Shown in pieces: positions 1 to 9,240 of a DNA stretch of 64,000 nucleotides. The notes below the pieces were generated by a model. That model had not been told where the DNA came from, ran no database searches, and saw nothing but the letters and a program-made list of their open reading frames with translations. The DNA lies in NCBI GenBank assembly GCA_947177175.1, contig CAMWTK010000002.1, forward strand, positions 1-64,000, in the 5' to 3' direction. Both the position numbers and the translations under genes were made by a program. Positions within the stretch are counted from its first letter, which is position 1; each line of letters starts with the position of its first letter. The stretch is from an uncultured Treponema sp. GTDB lineage: Bacteria; Spirochaetota; Spirochaetia; Treponematales; Treponemataceae.

Positions 1-5
1 TAGAC

Positions 6-596
6 GTGGCAATGCGCAGCCAAGTCGCCCGCATCGTGCGCGTTTACCGTGCGCATGACCTACTCGCAAACGGCGTTCCCGTGGCAGAAGGCGCGGCAGA
101 GGCATTGACGGCGGAAGAAAAACGCACCGTGTATGAATCATGGAACGCGCTCTGGCACAGGTACGACTCTCCCTCAATGCCAAAATGGGCACAGGTTAAT
201 GATGTAGAAGATTTTGAGCAAACGTTCGGCTTTGACTTTGAAGAGGCGAAGTATGACGAAAAAACGAAGGCGCAATTCTATCTAAATGTCCCTGACGCAA
301 TAACGATCGACGTGTCCGCGTTCTCATATATGAAACGAATTGACTACCACAAATGCATCACAAACGAAAAAGGCATATTCGCAGAGGTAGAAGTAAACGG
401 AAAGAACCTTGACCTCACCGACGCGCTGACTCCTTTTATCCCGCAAGAAGACACAACACGTTACGAACCGCTCATCATACCCCTCAGCGGTGGCAAGACG
501 CTCATACTGACGTATATCGCCCTTACGTCGCATCTCCAACCGACGAGCGACTACGACAAGGTGGAGTGCTGGATAAGCGGGTATTTGTGTTGGTGA
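6..596 (+). CDS. Unknown protein, C-terminal part
   Basis: An open frame of about 196 residues that is still open at the left window edge, so the true start may lie outside. The first possible start inside is a GTG at 6. The C-terminal half has alternating hydrophobic residues of a beta-rich fold and ends in a Cys/Trp-rich tail (VECWISGYLCW). I do not recognise a family. It is followed by a promoter for the VTC/DUF4956/CotH genes, so it is probably the last gene of a separate unit. Coding status is supported only by frame length and codon use. Confidence 0.5.
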   Translation: MAMRSQVARIVRVYRAHDLLANGVPVAEGAAEALTAEEKRTVYESWNALWHRYDSPSMPKWAQVNDVEDFEQTFGFDFEEAKYDEKTKAQFYLNVPDAITIDVSAFSYMKRIDYHKCITNEKGIFAEVEVNGKNLDLTDALTPFIPQEDTTRYEPLIIPLSGGKTLILTYIALTSHLQPTSDYDKVECWISGYLCW

Positions 597-614
597 GGGG
601 GCATCGCTACCGCC

Positions 615-644
615 TTGACAATCTTCTCCCGGATAGTATATAAT
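615..644 (+). promoter_or_regulatory. Sigma70-type promoter of the VTC/DUF4956/CotH genes
   Basis: TTGACA at 615-620, an 18-nt spacer, and TATAAT at 639-644. It lies 59 nt upstream of the VTC-domain start at 703 in an otherwise empty 106-nt gap. Confidence 0.65.
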
Positions 645-702
645 ATCTCTCAAGTTACCGAATGTTCGGAAACCGATTTTTCTTGAAGCGAACTGTTTTC
701 GC

Positions 703-1409
703 ATGGAATTGCACAAAAAGTACCGAAATGAGCACAAGTATGTTTCTCCCGGCTGTCTGCTCGCCGTTCAGCAAGCCCGCGTCGCTTCCGTGATGCGGCT
801 TGACCGCTTCGCTAATGGGGGGGGTATTCTATCAGGAGCGTCTATTTTGACGACCTGTACGACACCTGCTATTTTGAAAACGAAGACGGCACCGACCCCC
901 GCGAGAAATTCCGCATACGCATTTACAACTGCTCGGACAAGCGCATTTCACTTGAGCTGAAACAAAAGGAGCGGGGAATGTGCCGGAAAATTTCCTGCCC
1001 GATTTCGCGTGCCGTCTGCGAGCAGATATTGGGCGGTATCATTCCCGCATTCGACGGCGGCACTCCGTATCTCCTGAAAAAACTGATCATGCAGATGCAC
1101 ATGCGCGCGCTCAGGCCGGTGGTGATTGTCGCCTACGAGCGCGTGCCGTTCGTCTATGAGCAAGGAAACGTGCGCGTCACGTTCGACCGCAATCTCAGAA
1201 GTTCGGACAAAATAGAACGCTTCTTTGACGGAAACGCGCCGTTCCGCCCGGTGCTTCCCATTGGAACGGACATGATGGAAGTGAAATTCGACGGATTCCT
1301 GCCGGACTTCATAAACGAGGCGTTGCAGACAAGCGCGCTGCAATGGACTTCGTTCTCAAAATATTATCTTTGCAGAAAATACCGTATGAGAGGTGGCTAT
1401 GACTTTTAA
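703..1409 (+). pseudogene. VTC-domain (polyphosphate polymerase-like) protein, frame broken at a G8 tract
   Basis: The N-terminal frame (703 to about 824) carries YRNEHKYV, the usual start of a VTC domain. The rest, in another frame to 1409, continues with YSIRSVYFDDLYDTCYFEN, EKFRIRIYN and SLELKQKERG, the core VTC strands. The downstream frame has a stop at 813, so the switch must fall between 816 and 825, which is exactly the run of eight G at 817-824. Nine (or six) G would restore one protein of about 235 aa. VTC-domain proteins resemble the catalytic part of vacuolar transporter chaperone polyphosphate polymerases. The genes for DUF4956 and CotH follow with overlap or tight spacing, a recurrent bacterial trio. 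The break is either a phase-OFF state, an assembly indel or true decay; the intact remainder argues against old decay. Confidence 0.8.
817..824 (+). repeat. G8 homopolymer inside the VTC-domain gene
   Basis: Eight consecutive G. Only lengths divisible by three join the two halves of the VTC frame, so G9 would be ON and the G8 seen here is OFF. Confidence 0.9.
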
Positions 1410-2073
1410 AGACATTTTCAAGAAATCCTTTATCCAAGGATTCACCCGCTATGACGCGACTCCTGAGAACATCATCGTCGTGTTCCTGATTTCGGCGTTC
1501 TTCGCGCTGTACATTTTCTTTGCGTACCGGCTGCTCACGCGCAAGACGTTCTACCAAAAGTCGTTCAACATCGCGCTCCCCGCGCTCGTGCTGATTACGG
1601 CGGCGGTAATCCTTACAATTCAGTCGAGCGTCGTCATTTCGCTCGGTATGGTCGGCGCGCTTTCTATCGTCCGCTTCCGCACGGCAGTCAAAGACCCGAT
1701 GGACTTGGTGTTCCTGTTCTGGGCGATTTCGACCGGGATTATCTGCGGCGCAGGTCTCGCGCAGATTTCGTGTGTCCTCGCGTTCGTGCTGACAATCGCG
1801 CTGTTCGTGTTTGACCGGATTCCGGTTGCCCGCGCGCCGAAAATCCTCATGGTAAGCGGGGAAGGATACGCGCTTGAAGAAGAAATCATGGCGGCGGTGC
1901 GCAGGCACTGCAAGGTGTTCGCCGTAAAAAGCCGCACCCTTGCGGACAACAAAATCAACCTCGTCATTGAAGTGCGCGCGAAGGAAGACGCTCCGCTCGT
2001 GCAGGAAATCGCCGCGCTGAGTGCGGTCACTTCTTCGTCATTGCTTGCTCACGACGGGGAAGTTACGTACTAG
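1399..2073 (+). CDS. DUF4956 membrane protein
   Basis: A 224-residue integral membrane protein. About four hydrophobic segments lie in the first 135 residues, followed by a soluble C-terminal domain of about 85 residues. The stretch SLGMVGALSIVRFRTAVKDP is the hallmark of the DUF4956 family. The ATG at 1399 is preceded by GAGAGG and overlaps the end of the VTC frame by 11 nt, which implies translational coupling. DUF4956, VTC-domain and CotH genes commonly travel together; their joint biochemical role is not established, though polyphosphate or phosphoryl transfer at the envelope is a reasonable guess. An upstream GTG at 1393 is possible but less well placed relative to the ribosome-binding site. 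Confidence 0.88.
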   Translation: MTFKDIFKKSFIQGFTRYDATPENIIVVFLISAFFALYIFFAYRLLTRKTFYQKSFNIALPALVLITAAVILTIQSSVVISLGMVGALSIVRFRTAVKDPMDLVFLFWAISTGIICGAGLAQISCVLAFVLTIALFVFDRIPVARAPKILMVSGEGYALEEEIMAAVRRHCKVFAVKSRTLADNKINLVIEVRAKEDAPLVQEIAALSAVTSSSLLAHDGEVTY

Positions 2074-2074
2074 C

Positions 2075-3394
2075 ATGTTCATGCGAAGATATTCCGTCTT
2101 TTTCAGCCTGTTCCTGCTGCTGCTTTCGCTTGGCGCGGTATTCGCGTTCCTGACATCGGCAAAACGGAGCGTCACGGTGGAACAGTGCGAAAAGCTTGGC
2201 TTTCCCGTCCTCCTGATTGAGACCGACAAGAACAGCCCGATAAAGCGGAAAGACAAATACGTGAAGGCTTCGTATCGTTTTGGCGAATTTTCGGGGCGGT
2301 GCAAAATCCGCGGGCACGGGAATTCCACCTGGAAAACGCCGCTCACGCAGAAAAAGCCGTACCTCCTGAAGCTGGACGAGCCGCGTCCCCTTGCCGGCTT
2401 TCCGTCCTCGCAGAAATGGATTCTCATGGCAAACGCCCTCGACCGCTCAATGCTCCGCAACTATTATGCCGAGCACCTCGCGCACACGGTGTGGGACAGG
2501 ATGCCGTGGACGCCTTCTTCGGAATTCATCACACTTTTCGTGAACGGAAAATATCTTGGCCTATACGGGCTGACGGAAAAAATCGACATCGCGGAAAACC
2601 GCATTTCGTTCGCGGGCGAAGGCTTCCTCGCGGAAATCGACAGTCACGACGGGCGGCCGCACAGTTTCCGGGGAATTGACGGGCTTGATTTTCATATCCG
2701 CCAGCCGGAATCTTCCGAGGAGAACTACGCCCGCTGGGCGGAAAAAATCCTTGAGCTTGAACATATCCTGTATTCGGACGACGGCATCGGCTACAGGCGG
2801 CATTTCGACGAGGCATCTTTCGTGGACTGGTACCTGCTGGCAGAATTCTCCAAGAACTACGACGCGAAATTTTACAACTCGGTGTTCATGACGTATGACT
2901 ACGGCAAGCAGAAACTTTTTATGGGTCCGGCGTGGGATCATGACATCGCATTCGGGAACACGACAAAAGGCAGCACCGGCTGTGCCGGCGGCTACACTTC
3001 CCTGCTCAGCGACAGCGTGTGGATTTCGCACTTCCATTCTTTTGACCCCGAGGAGAATTCGACCGCCGCAAAAGACGCGGAGGGATTTCTCATCAATCAG
3101 GATTATTGGTACAACAAACTGTTCGGCGACGATCAGTTCGTGCGCGCCGTAAAGGAGCGGTACCGGGAAACGCGCCCCGCCCTAGAAGAGTCGCTCGTCT
3201 GGCTAAAAGCGCAGGCAGATCGCCTGACCGAAGCCGCCGAGCTGAACGATTCCGTCTGGCACATCATCGGAAGTTCCGTATGGCCGCGCGCACCCGGTTA
3301 CCGCAACCGAAAAACATATCAGAGCGAAACCGACTACCTAATACAGTGGTGCGAAAACCGCATGCAATGGCTTGACACCGTGTTTTTGGAGTAA
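2075..3394 (+). CDS. CotH-like protein kinase, membrane anchored
   Basis: A 439-residue protein with one N-terminal hydrophobic segment (about residues 6-26), which could be a signal anchor, followed by a CotH kinase-like domain. Visible family motifs are the GHGNSTW stretch near residue 80, LLAEFSKNYDAKFYNS, and GPAWDHDIAFGNT with the metal-binding WDxD at residues 287-290. CotH proteins phosphorylate secreted or coat proteins with an atypical kinase fold. The start at 2075 lies 1 nt after the DUF4956 stop and has GGGGAAG upstream; a second ATG at 2081 is also usable. It is the last gene of the VTC-DUF4956-CotH set. An extracytoplasmic substrate is inferred from the anchor. Confidence 0.85.
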   Translation: MFMRRYSVFFSLFLLLLSLGAVFAFLTSAKRSVTVEQCEKLGFPVLLIETDKNSPIKRKDKYVKASYRFGEFSGRCKIRGHGNSTWKTPLTQKKPYLLKLDEPRPLAGFPSSQKWILMANALDRSMLRNYYAEHLAHTVWDRMPWTPSSEFITLFVNGKYLGLYGLTEKIDIAENRISFAGEGFLAEIDSHDGRPHSFRGIDGLDFHIRQPESSEENYARWAEKILELEHILYSDDGIGYRRHFDEASFVDWYLLAEFSKNYDAKFYNSVFMTYDYGKQKLFMGPAWDHDIAFGNTTKGSTGCAGGYTSLLSDSVWISHFHSFDPEENSTAAKDAEGFLINQDYWYNKLFGDDQFVRAVKERYRETRPALEESLVWLKAQADRLTEAAELNDSVWHIIGSSVWPRAPGYRNRKTYQSETDYLIQWCENRMQWLDTVFLE

Positions 3395-3441
3395 AGTTGG
3401 ATGGCGGCGAAGCCCTGCGACACAAAATGCCGCCCTATTCG

Positions 3442-5310
<1,869 letters not shown>

Positions 5311-6435
5311 TTACGCTTCCTGCAAGAAATTCATAAACGCTTCTTTGTTTTCGATTGGCGTTGTTTTGGGACGACCCAAATCTTTTCTCGCGCCTTTCCG
5401 CACGATTACTTCGATAAAAGTCAACTTGTTTTCCAAATTCAAAAGCGAATTCTCAAGTTCGTCCAACGTCTCGACTTTTTTTACGCTTTCATAGCCGCAG
5501 GATTTTGCGATTCCGCACAAGTCGATTTTTCGCGCTACGGTCGGCTGGCCGCCAACGCTGTCATGCGCGCCGTTGTTCAGCACGATGTGGACAAGGTTTT
5601 TCGGAGCGCGAGTGCCAATCGTCGCAAGGCCGCCCATTTGCATAATAGTCGCCCCGTCGCCGTCGATGCAGAAAATTTTCCGCTCCGGCTTTTGGATCGC
5701 AATTGCAAGGGCGATTTGGCTTGCGTGTCCCATCGAGCCGACCGTAAGGAAGTCCTTTTCGTGCTTCATTCCATGCTTTTCGCGCAGCTCGTACAGTTCC
5801 CGGCTCGCCATTCCCGTTGTTGAAACGAAAGCCGCCTTTTTGTCCGCAAGCAGCATGATTTTTTCAATCGCCTCCTCGCGGCTCATGTCACCGGAAACAG
5901 TTTCGTTATTCTTCAAGGTGTAGGCGGCAAACGTGTCTTTTCGGATTACGAAAGCGTAGGGCGCGGAATTCTTGTGTATGCAGGAATACGCTTCGTCAAA
6001 CTGCTTTTCCAAATCTTCGGGATTCGCGCTCAAAATTTGGTACGGCACTTTCATTGCGTCGAGCAAATCGCAGGTGACTTTTCCTTGCTTCACATGCTGC
6101 GGCTCATCGTGCACACCCGGCTCGCCGCGCCATCCAATCAAAATCAGCGTCGGCACGGAATAAACATCGGGGTCTGCGAGCGAAAGAAGCGGATTTACCA
6201 TGTTGCCTTCGCCGGAATTCTGCATATAGATAAGCGGAATTTTTCCGGTGGAAAAATGGTAGCCAGCCGCCAAAGCCGTTGCGCTGCCTTCGTTTGCCGA
6301 AATGATGTGCTTTTCGGCCGGCGCATTGTCTGTTATGTACGCGCAAAAATTCTTCAATAAAGAATCCGGCACGCCCGCAAAGAAATCCGTTCCATGCGCC
6401 AAAGCCAAGTCGTAAAAATATTTTGGTTCTATCAT
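5311..6435 (-). CDS. aepY: Phosphonopyruvate decarboxylase
   Basis: A 374-residue thiamine-diphosphate enzyme that pulls the PEP mutase reaction forward by decarboxylating phosphonopyruvate to phosphonoacetaldehyde. The N-terminal pyrimidine domain shows GVPDSLLKNF and ANEGSATALAAGYHFSTGK, with the cofactor-activating Glu. The C-terminal PP domain shows the GDG...N motif (GDGATIMQMGGLATIG then NNGAHDS). The length is normal for the family. It sits 36 nt after the PEP mutase gene and 33 nt before pntC, so the three form one operon converting PEP to CMP-AEP. Confidence 0.94.
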   Translation of the reverse strand: MIEPKYFYDLALAHGTDFFAGVPDSLLKNFCAYITDNAPAEKHIISANEGSATALAAGYHFSTGKIPLIYMQNSGEGNMVNPLLSLADPDVYSVPTLILIGWRGEPGVHDEPQHVKQGKVTCDLLDAMKVPYQILSANPEDLEKQFDEAYSCIHKNSAPYAFVIRKDTFAAYTLKNNETVSGDMSREEAIEKIMLLADKKAAFVSTTGMASRELYELREKHGMKHEKDFLTVGSMGHASQIALAIAIQKPERKIFCIDGDGATIMQMGGLATIGTRAPKNLVHIVLNNGAHDSVGGQPTVARKIDLCGIAKSCGYESVKKVETLDELENSLLNLENKLTFIEVIVRKGARKDLGRPKTTPIENKEAFMNFLQEA

Positions 6436-6471
6436 AAATTTTTCCTTTTTGCCAAAAGTAAAACGGCAATT

Positions 6472-7770
6472 TCATTTTGTTCCCGGTATCAATTCCAGGA
6501 TCTGCTTTATCGGCATGCACAAATCGTTCACTTCCAAACTGCGCTCGGCCTTTAAAATTTCTTCGGCGCATTTTTGCATCGCGGGATAGCTTGCGCGGAG
6601 CATGTGGTTCGCATAAATGATGATGCTCGCGCCCCAGCTTGCAAGCTCGGTTTCCGTGAACTGATTATATGTCGTCGGCACAAGCACGATGGGAACGTTC
6701 TTGTATTCTGCGCGGAATTTTTGGCAGAATTCCTTTATGTCTTCGCCGCTTTTGTCTTTCGAGTGAATCATAACGCCGTCCGCGCCAGCCTTTACCGCAG
6801 CGAACGCCTTTTTTATCGCCTCGTCAACGCTGTAGCCCGCGATTATCTCTTCGATTCGGGCGATAATCATAAAGTCTTTCGTGACCTGCGCCTTTTTTCC
6901 CGCGCTGATTTTCTCGCAGAATTCCTCTTCCGTCGCAAGGACTTGTTTTGCTTCTGTTCCGAAAAGCGAATTCTTTTTCAATCCTTTTTTGTCTTCAATG
7001 ATTACTGCGCTCACGCCGTTGCGCTCAAGCGTCCTCACGGTAAAGACAAAATGCTCAGGAATGTCACCCGTGTCGCCGTCATAAATAATGGGCTTCGAGG
7101 TGCATTCCAAAATATCGGTGAGCGACTGCATTCTCGTCGTCAAATCGACCGCCTCAATGTCAGGCTTTCCCTTGCTCGTCGAGTCCGTAAGCGAAGACGA
7201 CCACATTCCGTCAAAAGCGTGCAGCCCGTCTTCTTTCATAACCTGCGTGTTTTCGACAATCAGGCCGCTCAAGCCCGAATGCGCTTCCATAATCCTGACG
7301 ATGGGCTTTGCGGCAAGCAGCCGTCGGAGCGTCGCGCGGCGAATGTCGGGCGTAGTGCCGATGGACTTTGCGTTGTCGGACAAAGCCGTTGAATTTATCC
7401 CTTGCGTGTAGGGAATTTCCACGACTTCACCACCCCATTCTTTCATCGTCTCAAAAACTTCGTCGCGGATTTTTGAAAGATAGTTTGACTTCCAGTCATC
7501 GCCGTGAATTATGTAGTCGGGCTTGTATTTTTTCAAGTTGGGAACATAGCTCCAGTCTTCTTGAGGAACAACACGCGAAACGCCTTTTATGTTTTCAATG
7601 ACTTTCTCGCGCTGCTCGTATGTTAGATAGGGAAGACGCTTGTGGGAAACTATCGCGCTGTCCGTCAAAAGACCAATCGTGAGTTCTCCGAGTTTTGCGC
7701 CCTCGTTTATTATGTTGATGATTCCAGGATGAATTATATCTCCCGTAATTCCAAGGTATACCGTTTTCAT
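6472..7770 (-). CDS. aepX: Phosphoenolpyruvate mutase with degenerate N-terminal cytidylyltransferase domain
   Basis: A 432-residue protein. Residues about 145-432 are PEP mutase of the isocitrate lyase superfamily: IIYDGDTGD (228-236) supplies the Mg ligands and EDKKGLKKNS (259-268) is the gating loop that distinguishes mutases. It forms phosphonopyruvate from PEP, the entry step to C-P compounds. Residues 1 to about 135 resemble a cytidylyltransferase Rossmann domain, but the nucleotide motif HxGH reads HPGI (14-17) and the C-terminal ISTxxR motif is not intact, so it is probably inactive; pntC can supply the CTP step. The ATG at 7770 has GGAGGACGAC upstream. The frame stays open to 7923, but that stretch is a structured leader. 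First gene of the phosphonate operon. Confidence 0.93.
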   Translation of the reverse strand: MKTVYLGITGDIIHPGIINIINEGAKLGELTIGLLTDSAIVSHKRLPYLTYEQREKVIENIKGVSRVVPQEDWSYVPNLKKYKPDYIIHGDDWKSNYLSKIRDEVFETMKEWGGEVVEIPYTQGINSTALSDNAKSIGTTPDIRRATLRRLLAAKPIVRIMEAHSGLSGLIVENTQVMKEDGLHAFDGMWSSSLTDSTSKGKPDIEAVDLTTRMQSLTDILECTSKPIIYDGDTGDIPEHFVFTVRTLERNGVSAVIIEDKKGLKKNSLFGTEAKQVLATEEEFCEKISAGKKAQVTKDFMIIARIEEIIAGYSVDEAIKKAFAAVKAGADGVMIHSKDKSGEDIKEFCQKFRAEYKNVPIVLVPTTYNQFTETELASWGASIIIYANHMLRASYPAMQKCAEEILKAERSLEVNDLCMPIKQILELIPGTK

Positions 7771-7795
7771 GTCGTCCTCCCATAAAAAGTCAAGA

Positions 7796-7962
7796 AGAAA
7801 GTTGGAACTTTCGATTGACTTTTTACGCACATTCGCAACGCAGTGCTTCGCAACGAGCGCATCGCGCGAAGTTTCAAGCGGAATGTGCATTAAATATGCA
7901 AGTTTCCAACGGAAACTTGTCATGATAAAAGTGCCGCGCTATTTGTGCGGTGCTTTTATCAT
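7796..7962 (-). promoter_or_regulatory. Structured leader between the glycerophosphotransferase and PEP mutase genes
   Basis: The 201-nt gap holds several inverted repeats. GCACATTC pairs with GAATGTGC across about 7830-7888. A perfect 9-bp stem with an AAC loop spans 7899-7919. A 16-bp stem with two G-T pairs spans 7922-7937 and 7947-7962. The last follows the glycerophosphotransferase stop and could end that transcript, but no T-run follows it. The rest lies in the presumed 5' leader of the phosphonate operon. No known riboswitch class is recognised. Confidence 0.5.
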
Positions 7963-7971
7963 AACTCCTTA

Positions 7972-9228
7972 TTATTTGCTTGAACCAGTAGTGTTCATCT
8001 GTTGCGTTTGCTCTTCAACGGTGCGCAGCATAAAATCTGCAATCCGCCGTCCTGCCTCGCCTTCGTGCATCCATGCAGTCCGTTTTGCTTCCTTTCTTTC
8101 CGCGGCAAGTACCGGGCTGTCGTTCGCATTGCGAATGACTGTCTTGATGTCCGCAAAATCCGCTTCGTTCAGTTTTATTCCCATCTTCTCAAGGACGGAG
8201 AACTGCCACAACTGCTTGTGCAAGTCGTAGGCATCATACGGGCGCAAATCCATATCGGCGTTCACGTACATGACAGGCTTGTCGCAGAGGAATGTATAGT
8301 CGAAGATAATGCCCGAAAAATCCGAAATCATAATGTCCGCACGTTTCATAGAATGAATGTTGTCGCGGTTGTAGTCCCATTCCACATTTGATTTGTCCGC
8401 ATAGCGTTGTTCAAGCCGTGCCAGCATATCCGCCTCAGACTTTTTCGATTGCGGGTGAGGACGGATAATGATGTGCCATCCTGTTTCTGCCAGCGGGTCG
8501 AGCAGGCGTTCGCCGTAACGCTTAAGAACGCCGACATCGCCCCAAGACGGCGAAACGAGCACAGTGAATGTATGTCCTTCTTCCGCAGGCAACGATTTGA
8601 TTTTCTCGGAAAGGACATCAAGATACGTGCAACCGACTGTCTCAAGAACTTTCGGCGCAAGACCCCGTTGTGTTTCCAGTGTCCGTATGTCTTCTTTTTG
8701 GTAGTCGCCAGTCAGAAGAACGGAGTCGAAATAATCCAAACCGAACAAGCGATATGTGGTGGCATCGTTCGGCATGTGAAGGACATGCGAATAGTGTTTC
8801 ACGTTTTTGCTGCGCTTCCACTGGTACACGCCAAGCCCCGGAGTGGTCGCGAGCACGAAGCCCGCCGAAAGCATATTGAGGCGCGCGAATGCTGTGTTCC
8901 CCTCGCCGATAAATTCAGGCTTGACATACGCATACTGTTGGGCAAATACGGGGTCATCTTTCGAGGAAGTCAGATAAGACAGTGAAATCTTTCGCCGTTC
9001 AAACTCATCGACCACTGGCTTAAAGACATTCCAATACTGTCCGCCCTCGCTGTAGATGACATAGGGGCGATAGGACGCATCCACTTGCGCCGCGCCTTTC
9101 TTTCCGCCCAAAATGAATTTCAGCTTCAAGATAACTGCCCGCGCAAGAAAATACAACGTCGCCGTCGCCCCAATCAAGACAGAAAAAAGCATGCTTCCCG
9201 TGCCCGGGTCAATGTACAAAAGTTCCAT
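7972..9228 (-). CDS. CDP-glycerol glycerophosphotransferase family protein (TagB/TagF-like)
   Basis: A 418-residue protein with an N-terminal membrane segment (about 10-37) and a cytoplasmic GT-B-like domain. The C-terminal half shows IIIRPHPQS and ISDFSGIIFDYTFLCDKPVMY, the signature of enzymes that move polyol-phosphate from a CDP carrier to a membrane-linked acceptor. It follows the YidC-phosphatase gene at 9241 so closely that its ribosome-binding site overlaps that gene's TAG stop. Being next to CMP-AEP synthesis, it could transfer glycerol-phosphate or conceivably a phosphonate group to a surface glycan; the donor cannot be read from sequence. Confidence 0.88.
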   Translation of the reverse strand: MELLYIDPGTGSMLFSVLIGATATLYFLARAVILKLKFILGGKKGAAQVDASYRPYVIYSEGGQYWNVFKPVVDEFERRKISLSYLTSSKDDPVFAQQYAYVKPEFIGEGNTAFARLNMLSAGFVLATTPGLGVYQWKRSKNVKHYSHVLHMPNDATTYRLFGLDYFDSVLLTGDYQKEDIRTLETQRGLAPKVLETVGCTYLDVLSEKIKSLPAEEGHTFTVLVSPSWGDVGVLKRYGERLLDPLAETGWHIIIRPHPQSKKSEADMLARLEQRYADKSNVEWDYNRDNIHSMKRADIMISDFSGIIFDYTFLCDKPVMYVNADMDLRPYDAYDLHKQLWQFSVLEKMGIKLNEADFADIKTVIRNANDSPVLAAERKEAKRTAWMHEGEAGRRIADFMLRTVEEQTQQMNTTGSSK

Positions 9229-9240
9229 TTTAATATTCTC

